This document shows positions 15,528 to 21,900 of a stretch of 27,119 bases of DNA, piece after piece; position 1 is the stretch's first letter, and each line of letters begins with the position of its first letter. The translations under genes and the position numbers were made by a program. The notes below the pieces were generated by a model. That model was given only the letters and a program-made list of their open reading frames with translations. It did no database searches and was not told where the DNA came from. The DNA is from a virus. The stretch is from IMG/VR virus record IMGVR_UViG_3300047379_000201, positions 1-27,119 of that record. One strand, given 5' to 3'.

Positions 15528-16066
15528 TATATATTAATACCTAAACTAGAAGAAGCAGGTAAACCCGGAGACAATCCTGTTGAAACTTGGGGTTTGATTT
15601 GTAAAGGTCTACGTTTAAATGCACTTGTACCTCCCTGTGAACCAGGTAAATTAGAAATACTTTGAAGTTGCAATTGGGCAGTTCTACTACCAGCAAGTTG
15701 ATTTTGTTGTGCAGTCCTGCTAGCAATTTCTAATTGTTTCAAACGTTCCTCTTGTTCTCTAGCTAATCGTTCTTGTTCAGCTTTAGACTCAGCAGCTATC
15801 CTATCTAATTCTTGTTGCCTTTGAGCTTCTTCTTGTGCACGTTCCTCTGCACGTTTTTCATTTTCTTGTGCTTGTGCTGCGTCGCGAGCAACAATATCGT
15901 AAACCCCACCAGCAGCTCCTGGTCGGTTATCTGGACTCAATGTATTTGGATTAGCATTTAAAAAAGCTAGTACTTCACGAGGATCTGTACCTGCCTGTTG
16001 AGCGGCATACATATCCATATGACCAAAGTAATCGTTTCTAGCTCCTGCTGCTGTGCTTATAGTCAT
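15527..16066 (-). CDS. Coiled-coil protein before portal, probable virion or assembly protein
   Basis: The 179-aa protein has three parts. Residues 1-50 are mixed. A highly charged helix (about 55-110, repeated EKRAEERAQEEAQRQQEL-like heptads) must form a coiled coil. A Gln/Ser/Pro-rich tail ends in SLGINI and contains GGTSAFKRRPLQIK. The GG..AFKRR element recurs in small proteins encoded before the portal in T7-like phages (T7 gp6.7 and gp7.3, minor virion/tail assembly proteins), so a similar role is likely. It is joined to the portal gene by a one-base overlap. Confidence 0.65.
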   Translation of the reverse strand: MTISTAAGARNDYFGHMDMYAAQQAGTDPREVLAFLNANPNTLSPDNRPGAAGGVYDIVARDAAQAQENEKRAEERAQEEAQRQQELDRIAAESKAEQERLAREQEERLKQLEIASRTAQQNQLAGSRTAQLQLQSISNLPGSQGGTSAFKRRPLQIKPQVSTGLSPGLPASSSLGINI

Positions 16067-16081
16067 AATGTTTAAATTGGT

Positions 16082-16264
16082 TTAGTTTTCTTCCATGTAT
16101 TTAATGATCCATTCAACAACATTACGTTGTCCAGATCTATACATAATTTTTGAATGCGAATCTTCAGGTGAAGGATTCACTGGTGGAAAAGCTTTTTCTA
16201 ATTGATGGACTAAACCACGGGCTTGCATACCCACGGTTTCAAGCGTATTGGGGGAGATTGACAT
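16082..16264 (-). CDS. Unknown small protein (60 aa)
   Basis: I place the start at the ATG at 16264 (MSISPNTLETVGMQARGLVH), which overlaps the end of the RNR small subunit by 26 bases; a longer version from 16333 would overlap it by 95 bases and has poorer sequence. The product has an amphipathic N-terminal helix and a C-terminal YRSGQRNVVEWIIKYMEEN helix, and no recognised domain. The RSGxxxVVxWI pattern resembles small proteins at this place in other T7-like cyanophages, but I cannot name it. Confidence 0.6.
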   Translation of the reverse strand: MSISPNTLETVGMQARGLVHQLEKAFPPVNPSPEDSHSKIMYRSGQRNVVEWIIKYMEEN

Positions 16265-16970
16265 TACTATGCTCGAAGAAGGCTGGCATTCTAGCTGATT
16301 TAGTTGCAGAAAGTTCTGGGGCTTTACCCTCATACATTAAGCGATCACTAGAATCAAGCCAAAATTTTTTGTCCAAATATTTATCGGTAGTATTACTACC
16401 TAGTGGTTGCATTACCCAATTGATAGTTGCCTTGCGGAGTTTATCAAGACTAGGGCTGACAGTAAGCCCCAACTCGCGACAAACAAGGCTATTGGCAGCA
16501 ACGTGAATTTGTTCATCTCTACTTATATCCGCACTAACTGTTCGCATTCCAGCATCACCATTAAAGCGGAAGAATGGTAAAAGAACGAAGAAAATTGCAC
16601 GTTCGGCCACCATCGCTTTGAGGATCGTATGATCAGGATGCGTAGTCCAAGCTTCCCTGATCCGGAGAGCTTCCGATTCAGCTTTTTCGTCAACACCGTA
16701 AGCATTGGCAATGTAACCAAGTGCCAGGTCGTGATTTTCCTCGTCGGTGATATTTGATTCCAGTAACTCCCTCGATAGTTTTGGTACGTCGGTAGCCAAT
16801 CCATCACGAATAAAATCTCCCACAGGTAGTTCCATATGTCGCAACGCAAGAGCACGGAGTACCGTCTCTTCCGCCCCTGCCTTGCATGATCCGGCAGTTG
16901 TCTGGACTGGTGTCCATTTTCTTTTTCTGTTTAGTAGTTTTTCGTAAGGGTTCATTCTTGGCAATCGCAT
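16239..16970 (-). CDS. nrdB: Ribonucleotide reductase, class I small (beta) subunit
   Basis: This 243-aa ferritin-like protein carries all six metal ligands in order: Glu47 (HMELP), Glu77-x-x-His80 (EENH), Glu123 (AERAIFF) and Glu153-x-x-His156 (RDEQIH). It would generate the oxidant needed by the alpha subunit encoded just upstream (19-base overlap). Aligning on Glu77-x-x-His80, the residue four after the His, where E. coli NrdB has radical Tyr122, is Leu84. The protein thus seems to lack the classical tyrosyl radical site. It is also short (most beta subunits exceed 300 aa). Cyanophage RNRs of this kind were formerly read as class II and reassigned to class I (Harrison et al.). The ATG at residue 1 or 6 could be the start. 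Confidence 0.9.
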   Translation of the reverse strand: MRLPRMNPYEKLLNRKRKWTPVQTTAGSCKAGAEETVLRALALRHMELPVGDFIRDGLATDVPKLSRELLESNITDEENHDLALGYIANAYGVDEKAESEALRIREAWTTHPDHTILKAMVAERAIFFVLLPFFRFNGDAGMRTVSADISRDEQIHVAANSLVCRELGLTVSPSLDKLRKATINWVMQPLGSNTTDKYLDKKFWLDSSDRLMYEGKAPELSATKSARMPAFFEHSNVNLPQYA

Positions 16971-18319
16971 GTAATTTGTTCATTTAAAATGTCCTCCAAA
17001 TAAGTCTCCACATCTTCTGCATCTAATGCAGCATATGCATCTGATTTATCTTGTGTATCACTCATTACTTGAAGTGAATAATAAAGGCTTGTTTGCGGGG
17101 ACCGTAGCCACTCTTCCACGAACGCATTGTCGTAGGTTACCATATCACTCCATGAATTGAAGCTATAACCGTGAAGAAGCCCTGTGGTATCTAGTAGAGT
17201 CATGATGCCATCAGCAACACGTTTGTAAGCTTCCCAGCCTACCTTAGAGGCGATCTCTACGTCACCATAGTTATAAGTTTGTACTCCGAAAGTACCTGAG
17301 TCGCGATCGACTGTCTGCGAGATAGGTGGAGCGATTTCTGGTGTGCAAGTATAGCCATCCAGATCCAAGCTTCTATAACTGCAACTGGCGGTTGGAGCGA
17401 TAGCAAAGGCTCGAACCATATTATTAATCCGAGCGATTGTGGCTGCTTGGTTAACTCCTGAAGCAATTTGAGAGACAAGTTCATAAGCAGCAGAGCGGAT
17501 AATTTCTTTGTTGTTGTATTGTTCTAATGCACGTCCAAATTGATCGTAAGTTACTCCGTACCTCCGTAGGAGATTTGCGAGGCCAAGCATGCCGAGTCCC
17601 ACCTGTCTATCAACTTCAGGCGAGAGGTATTCTCCAGAATCTCCGACAGCTGTCCTACTATGTAGGCTGCACAATTCGGACATACCTTCAACAAATGCTC
17701 GTGGGATGTCATCGAACTCACAGGCTCCAAGATTGATATGCTGTAGTAGACAGGTACCTCGTGATGGCAAGTATACTTCGAGACAGACGTTACCTCTGAT
17801 GCGATTTCCTTCATTGTCATACTTTACTTTGTTGAGCCAGATGTCACCTGATTTGATTCCAAATAATAGTTCTTCCTTGAACGTACAATCCTTCCACCAC
17901 TCTTCAGTGATGTTGATGCATCGTTTGACCCAAGGTAGTTCGGATCTACTAGCAGTAATAAACTCCCTAGCATCAGGATGGGATAAGTCAAGGTGCAACA
18001 CAATCGCACCATTCTTGTAGATACCCCCACGTCTAAGTATTTCATTTAATGATGAATAAATTTTACCAAAACTTACAGGACCAGAAGCAGTAACACCTGA
18101 CTTTCGTACATAACCTTTTGGGTCAAGTTTAGAAAGATGGATAGCACAACCTGCGCCGTACCTAAGAGCATGAGAGGCAAACCTCCAGCTAGCCTCAATA
18201 CCATTCGGTCCTTCCATTTCATTTTCAACTACAAATACAGTGCAGCTGACAGGTAAGCGGTGAGTAGGATCATCGATCCATGATTGAACACGTCCTGTGC
18301 GTGAGATTAAATTAGTCAT
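16952..18319 (-). CDS. nrdA: Ribonucleotide reductase, catalytic (alpha) subunit
   Basis: This 455-aa protein reduces ribonucleotides to deoxyribonucleotides for phage DNA synthesis. Active-site residues are visible: Cys26 (PVSCTVF), the Asn177-x-Cys179-x-Glu181 radical loop (NVCLEVYLP), Cys190 (GTCLLQHINLGAC), the paired Tyr413-Tyr414 (SLYYS) that relay the radical from a beta subunit, and a C-terminal CDC that would be rereduced by thioredoxin or glutaredoxin. There is no N-terminal ATP-cone, so no activity-site regulation. The 11-residue gap between the second and third Cys is what I recall for class II enzymes, yet the Tyr pair and adjacent beta gene make it class I. It is much shorter than E. 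coli NrdA. Confidence 0.93.
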   Translation of the reverse strand: MTNLISRTGRVQSWIDDPTHRLPVSCTVFVVENEMEGPNGIEASWRFASHALRYGAGCAIHLSKLDPKGYVRKSGVTASGPVSFGKIYSSLNEILRRGGIYKNGAIVLHLDLSHPDAREFITASRSELPWVKRCINITEEWWKDCTFKEELLFGIKSGDIWLNKVKYDNEGNRIRGNVCLEVYLPSRGTCLLQHINLGACEFDDIPRAFVEGMSELCSLHSRTAVGDSGEYLSPEVDRQVGLGMLGLANLLRRYGVTYDQFGRALEQYNNKEIIRSAAYELVSQIASGVNQAATIARINNMVRAFAIAPTASCSYRSLDLDGYTCTPEIAPPISQTVDRDSGTFGVQTYNYGDVEIASKVGWEAYKRVADGIMTLLDTTGLLHGYSFNSWSDMVTYDNAFVEEWLRSPQTSLYYSLQVMSDTQDKSDAYAALDAEDVETYLEDILNEQITCDCQE

Positions 18320-18695
18320 TGAGTAGATCAGTTAGGTTTGGAGGTTTGTAGCTTGGTCCCTTTAGGACTTTACCGTCTGGTCGATAAATAGGTTGTCCAT
18401 TCTCATCTAGTTTGGACATATTTGATTTATGCACACGATCCATAGCTTTGTCTAAATCCCAGCCTTCGTTAGCAGCAAACTGATAACACACATAGACAAG
18501 ATCACAAAGTTCTTTTAGTTGTTCGTGTTCATTTTTAAAATGAAATGCTTCGTGAAACTCTGACCATTCTTCATCGATCAAAGATTTCTGGGTCTGTCTC
18601 CCACTCATCCCAGATACTTGCAAATTGTAAGCGTCCCGGAACTCTTTTGCTTGATCCAATAGAGTCGTTTTGTGTGTTTTCAAGTTCATTTTCAA
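18312..18695 (-). CDS. mazG: MazG-like nucleotide pyrophosphohydrolase
   Basis: The 127-aa protein shows the MazG/phosphoribosyl-ATP pyrophosphohydrolase-like fold: AKEFRDAYNLQV as helix 1, the metal-binding EEWSE (ExxxE type) in LIDEEWSEFHEA, and ELCDLVYVCYQFA with the second ExxD pair. A C-terminal extension (DENGQPIYRPDGKVLKGPSY) follows, as in many cyanophage versions. Such enzymes hydrolyse nucleoside triphosphates or alarmone-like nucleotides; in cyanophages the true substrate is debated. The first 125 bases overlap the DUF3310 gene in another frame, and since helix 1 is encoded there the overlap is real. It overlaps the RNR alpha start by 8 bases. Confidence 0.88.
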   Translation of the reverse strand: MKMNLKTHKTTLLDQAKEFRDAYNLQVSGMSGRQTQKSLIDEEWSEFHEAFHFKNEHEQLKELCDLVYVCYQFAANEGWDLDKAMDRVHKSNMSKLDENGQPIYRPDGKVLKGPSYKPPNLTDLLND

Positions 18696-18870
18696 GGTAG
18701 TGGATTGCTTTCTTTAGGTCGTCTGTTTTACTGTCCTTATAACCAGCTCGGCTGATGTATTTGACAGCATTGCCTAAGTGGTAGTTGAGGTTTTGGTCTC
18801 TTATAAAGTCCCAAACCTGGATATTTCCTCTTCGGTAGTGCGAGGGTCCAGTTGAATTGGATTCGGCCAT
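18571..18870 (-). CDS. DUF3310 (SaV-like) protein
   Basis: The 99-aa protein contains the DUF3310 pattern: HYRRGNIQVWDFIRDQNLNYHLGNAVKYISRAGYKDS followed by DDLKKAIHYLENEL. In many phages this domain accompanies nucleotide metabolism genes; its biochemical role is not established. The last 40 residues, which overlap the MazG-like gene, are acidic and less conserved in appearance. Both neighbours overlap it (70 bases upstream, 125 downstream), so it belongs to a compressed three-gene block. Confidence 0.88.
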   Translation of the reverse strand: MAESNSTGPSHYRRGNIQVWDFIRDQNLNYHLGNAVKYISRAGYKDSKTDDLKKAIHYLENELENTQNDSIGSSKRVPGRLQFASIWDEWETDPEIFDR

Positions 18871-19073
18871 TGTTTTACTAGGTTGGATACGGTGTTAGCT
18901 AAGGCAAAGTTTTGACGTTGCAGTGCCATAAATAAAGTAATAATATCTGATTTATCAGCTTTAGGTAGTAGGTCTTCAAGTCTTCTTATCTTGAATTCCT
19001 GCTCCACTGTCAACTTTGTAATTGGAGGAGGGGGTAAAAAGGATTGGTTGTTTAGCGGTCCAGTCATAATCAT
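18801..19073 (-). CDS. nblA: NblA-like phycobilisome degradation protein
   Basis: From the ATG at 19073 the product is 90 aa; an open frame extends to an ATG at 19148 but would overlap the exonuclease further. The core KLTVEQEFKIRRLEDLLPKA...ALQRQNFALANTVSNLVKQW follows the NblA pattern: L-T/S-x-E-Q-E-F-x-x-R-x-x-E, a loop, then L-x-R-Q with an Asn and L-x-K downstream, forming two helices. NblA links phycobiliproteins to the Clp protease and triggers phycobilisome breakdown; phage copies are known, including active ones from uncultured marine cyanophages. It could free amino acids for the phage and cut excitation. About 98 bases overlap the exonuclease end. Assignment by pattern only. Confidence 0.55.
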   Translation of the reverse strand: MIMTGPLNNQSFLPPPPITKLTVEQEFKIRRLEDLLPKADKSDIITLFMALQRQNFALANTVSNLVKQWPNPIQLDPRTTEEEISRFGTL

Positions 19074-19743
19074 CGGTGGTAAGGATCTTTGCAAGTCTTG
19101 CGTTTTGCAGTGCAATGTCTTCACCAAGAGCCTTCTCAGCAAAAGCATCTACAACTGTTTTCCAAGTGTAACCTTTTTCTTCAAATAAAGCAACAGCACG
19201 TTTGATACCAATACCAGGTACACCAGCATAACCATCTGTCTGGTCACCTGCAAGCGTCTGTATGAGGTGCCAACGTTGTCCTTCTGCTTCATCCACATTC
19301 ACGGTTTCATCCATGTTGTAGAGCGTTCCAGGTATCTGTCGCATGTCCTTGTCAGGACTGACGATAATGTTACCAGGATATTCAGTAGCGTAAATACCCA
19401 TGCTATCATCTGCTTCAAGAGTATTCATCAGTATAACTTCATACTCATCTTTGAGAGCATTGATCACACGTTTGTATCCACAAGGTTTTTTGCGGTTACG
19501 ATGTCCTTTATAAGCAGGCATGATCTCTTTACGAAAGTTAGTACTATCACTAAAGAAAAGAACTACTTCAGGAACATCCCACATGAACTTATTTTTAATT
19601 TTATTTAGTTCACGTTTTACTGCTGCGTATGCTTCACTGAATTTGCTGACAACTACAATTACATCATCACCAAAGTCTAAGTCAGACTCACAAGAGGCAC
19701 AAGCCTTATAAACAATGTAATCTGCGTCAACAAATAACTTCAT
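18976..19743 (-). CDS. gp6: 5'-3' exonuclease, gp6-like
   Basis: The 255-aa protein belongs to the FEN/T5-type 5' nuclease family. It has Asp6 and Asp8 (LFVDADYIVY), the arch region with FRKEIMPAYKGHRNRKKP, Glu110-Ala-Asp112-Asp113 (LEADD), Asp131 and Asp133 (VSPDKDM), Asp167 and Asp170 (GDQTDGYAG), and a helix-3-turn-helix DNA-binding VPGIGIKRA. It degrades host DNA to supply nucleotides and removes RNA primers. The sequence corresponds to T7 gp6 in gene order (after DNA polymerase). It starts in an ATGA overlap with the 42-aa basic gene. Confidence 0.95.
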   Translation of the reverse strand: MKLFVDADYIVYKACASCESDLDFGDDVIVVVSKFSEAYAAVKRELNKIKNKFMWDVPEVVLFFSDSTNFRKEIMPAYKGHRNRKKPCGYKRVINALKDEYEVILMNTLEADDSMGIYATEYPGNIIVSPDKDMRQIPGTLYNMDETVNVDEAEGQRWHLIQTLAGDQTDGYAGVPGIGIKRAVALFEEKGYTWKTVVDAFAEKALGEDIALQNARLAKILTTDDYDWTAKQPILFTPSSNYKVDSGAGIQDKKT

Positions 19744-19868
19744 TTACCTTGGCCTCTATATTTCTTTTTACCTTTACGTGGCTTACTATGCAAACCGTTA
19801 CCTTGACGGGTTTTCTTTGATGTAAACGGAATTACGTTTTGTAATCCCATCATTGATTTACTTCTCAT
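19740..19868 (-). CDS. Small basic protein ending YRGQGK (42 aa)
   Basis: The ORF reads MRSKSMMGLQNVIPFTSKKT then a Lys/Arg/Gly-rich half ending KKKYRGQGK. It starts with TAATG at the polymerase stop and ends with an ATGA overlap on the exonuclease start, so it fills the only gap in this part. A basic protein ending in (P/K)YRGQG between DNA polymerase and exonuclease occurs in many T7-like phages; the function is unknown. Likely a nucleic-acid-binding partner of the replication machinery, by position and charge only. Confidence 0.78.
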   Translation of the reverse strand: MRSKSMMGLQNVIPFTSKKTRQGNGLHSKPRKGKKKYRGQGK

Positions 19869-21139
19869 TAGTGGGTTTCACTCCAGTTGTTTCCTGTTTT
19901 GGCTTCTGCGTCGATTCTGATTCTGAGGTTGTAGTATTCTCCAGCTGCGAGACTGCTAAATACCAAGGATGTTGATAAGTCAGCTGTCTGTTCAGGGGAA
20001 CACTCGAATTGCAATTCGTCATGTATAAAAGCTAGTTGTGAACAACATAAATTTAATTCTTTAATGTTTTGTTGATTGATGACCATCCAACGTTTTGCCA
20101 GGATGGCAGAGTTACCTTGAAGGCAGTAGTTTAACGCTTTATGTGGGCTATCCACCATAATTTTTCTGCCATCGATAGCTTTGATATATCCTCGTTCTGA
20201 AGCTTTCTTAATAGCCTCCAAGAGTTTATCGAGTCCATCAATTGCATTAATATATGCTTCTCTGATTTCCTTACCTTTCTTCTTGGCTTTTGTGGATGAA
20301 AGAAGTTTGTCATAGCTGTGTCCAATTTTTTCGTCACCTGCACCATATAGGAATGCATAAGTTACCGTCTTAACTAATTTCCTAGAGATACCTATCTTAT
20401 CAGCATTTACTTGATGGATGTCTCCGTTAAGTAAGATGTCTGCATATCGTCCATCATCATATCTGGAAAGGAAATGAGACAACATACGTAACTCAATCCC
20501 AGACAAATCAGCAGCGACCATGACTTGACCTGGAGATGGTAAGAAAAGTTGTCTAAATCGTGGGTCACTGGGAACTTGGGCAAGGTTTGGGTTTCGGTGT
20601 GCACATCTAAAGGTAGAAGTAGCGACAGAACAATGATGATGTATCCTATTAGCAGTCGTAGATAGCTTCAGCCAAGCGTTCGCGCCTTCTGATATCATTC
20701 CAAGCATCTTCGTTATCGTCAAAATCTGGAGGAATGCAAGGGCAATCTCTGTCCCTATCTCCTTCAGTATCGGTTCGTCGATGATAGGCTTCCCAGTAGG
20801 TGTCTTCTGGGTTGGAGTCCAACCATGAAATGTTTGCAGGATCCATGCTATATGATCTCGTGATGTAGGATTTAGTTCTTTAAGGCGTGTAAGTGGAGCG
20901 TTTTTGACATAGCCTTGGGTCCGATTATCTCGCTTAGGAGTAAATATTGGTCCGGCAACGTAAGGATGCCTGTTACGTAGTAATTGATAAGTTTCTTCAA
21001 GCTCTTGTCTGAGAGTTGATGTAAGTTGCCATGCAGCGCGTTCATCAAAATACCATCCATGTAGTTCTTGTTTTGTGAGGATTTCTGCTGCGTCATGTTC
21101 TAACGCAACCCATTCAGGTATGGTTGGAAGTGTGTCCAA
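19868..21139 (-). CDS. gp5: DNA polymerase, polymerase domain (split T7-type family A)
   Basis: This 423-codon ORF holds the whole polymerase part of a T7-type enzyme. Motif A is Asp211 (AADLSGIELRMLSHF); motif B is Arg253, Lys257, Tyr261, Tyr265-Gly (RKLVKTVTYAFLYGAGDEKIG); motif C is His373-Asp374-Glu375 (FIHDELQ). It ends GNNWSETH, like T7 (PNWAICH). Tyr261 corresponds to E. coli Pol I position 762, the Tyr type usual in lytic phages. The only start in frame is a TTG at 21139 with no Shine-Dalgarno, since the frame opens one codon after a stop, and no ATG occurs before about residue 145. The region matching the T7 thioredoxin-binding insertion (residues 60-95 here) is much shorter. Expression probably depends on the upstream ORF. 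Confidence 0.93.
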   Translation of the reverse strand: MDTLPTIPEWVALEHDAAEILTKQELHGWYFDERAAWQLTSTLRQELEETYQLLRNRHPYVAGPIFTPKRDNRTQGYVKNAPLTRLKELNPTSRDHIAWILQTFHGWTPTQKTPTGKPIIDEPILKEIGTEIALAFLQILTITKMLGMISEGANAWLKLSTTANRIHHHCSVATSTFRCAHRNPNLAQVPSDPRFRQLFLPSPGQVMVAADLSGIELRMLSHFLSRYDDGRYADILLNGDIHQVNADKIGISRKLVKTVTYAFLYGAGDEKIGHSYDKLLSSTKAKKKGKEIREAYINAIDGLDKLLEAIKKASERGYIKAIDGRKIMVDSPHKALNYCLQGNSAILAKRWMVINQQNIKELNLCCSQLAFIHDELQFECSPEQTADLSTSLVFSSLAAGEYYNLRIRIDAEAKTGNNWSETH

Positions 21140-21639
21140 AGTTTTTTAGTTACAGTAACGTCTTGTATCATGTAGTCTTCCATTTCTGGTGACCACTCTT
21201 TCCAATCAGTATCTTTACAATAATCACCTTTAGCTTCGTCAAGTCGATAACCCCAAGCAGCTAGTGAATGTGATCCGTAAAGTTTAAGTGGCATACCAGG
21301 CCAAGTCTTTTGTTTATCCCATTCCATCATGTTCGGGTGATAAAGACGGCTAAGCAAAAGAGTGTCCAAGCAATCACCAATACGTCTAAACCATGGATAA
21401 AACTTATTGATGATGCTAAGGTCATAATTAATAATGTTATGACCGACAATACAATCAGCGTCTTCGAGGTATTGGATAGCGCGTACGATAGGTTCAGCCG
21501 CTTGTTTCTGCGTAGCTGACGTAAACGATTGATCATTAAAGACCATTGTTTTTTCAGTGTTGGTGTCGTAGATGCAAAGACAGTGGATTTTGGTAGCATC
21601 ATTTAATAGGCCGTCAGTTTCTAAATCAAAGAGTAGCAT
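21100..21639 (-). CDS. gp5: DNA polymerase, 3'-5' exonuclease domain (split)
   Basis: This 179-aa ORF is the proofreading domain of a T7-type polymerase: ExoI Asp5 and Glu7 (LLFDLETDGLL), ExoII Asp73 (VGHNIINYDLSII), ExoIII Tyr156 and Asp160 (DYMIQDVTVT, compare T7 DYCVQDVVVT). In T7 this continues without break into the polymerase; here the frame stops after HFQPYLNGLR while the polymerase ORF runs in the -1 frame with a 40-base overlap. A run of six A lies at the beginning of the overlap (ACT AAA AAA CTT). The start ATG follows the preceding gene's TGA directly (TGAATG). Confidence 0.94.
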   Translation of the reverse strand: MLLFDLETDGLLNDATKIHCLCIYDTNTEKTMVFNDQSFTSATQKQAAEPIVRAIQYLEDADCIVGHNIINYDLSIINKFYPWFRRIGDCLDTLLLSRLYHPNMMEWDKQKTWPGMPLKLYGSHSLAAWGYRLDEAKGDYCKDTDWKEWSPEMEDYMIQDVTVTKKLWTHFQPYLNGLR

Positions 21640-21900
21640 TCAACGTCCTTGCCATTGATAGGTTTTATCAACAAACTTAGCACGTTTTACTGCCTCCTCA
21701 GTAGGAGGATTAGGTCGTTTCAATCCAGTCTCAAGCTCTTCAGAATATTCAGATAGGTAGTAGTCATGCATTTGATCCTCGACTTCAGTCCAGTCATAAG
21801 TCTGAGAGGAGTAGTACTCATACAGTTTTTCAGAAGTCGGTCGATGGATCGAAGTTTTCTGGTGCTGTTGTTTCATTGAATTTACAAGTGGATAAGTCAT
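21640..21900 (-). CDS. Unknown acidic protein (86 aa)
   Basis: The ORF lies between primase-helicase and polymerase, overlapping the helicase end by 71 bases (47 if the ATG at 21876 is the start). The N-terminal 25 residues are basic; the middle is Tyr- and Glu-rich (SEKLYEYYSSQTYDWTEVED, MHDYYLSEYSEELE) and the end is KRAKFVDKTYQWQGR. No domain is recognised. Its TGA abuts the ATG of the polymerase exonuclease ORF, so it is part of the replication operon and may be coupled to it. Confidence 0.7.
   Translation of the reverse strand: MTYPLVNSMKQQHQKTSIHRPTSEKLYEYYSSQTYDWTEVEDQMHDYYLSEYSEELETGLKRPNPPTEEAVKRAKFVDKTYQWQGR

Noticed and set aside
17589-18020. 143-codon plus-strand ORF
   Set aside because: Antisense to the RNR alpha subunit, whose active-site motifs prove the minus-strand frame; no motifs in the plus frame.
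18976-19148. Longer NblA-like ORF starting at 19148
   Set aside because: The extra 25 residues (Leu/Arg-rich) look like the shadow of exonuclease codons; starts at 19073 or 19067 give a more natural protein.
20649-20846. 65-codon minus-strand ORF inside the polymerase
   Set aside because: It lies in another frame fully within continuous family A polymerase sequence and has no recognisable fold, so a nested gene is not supported.
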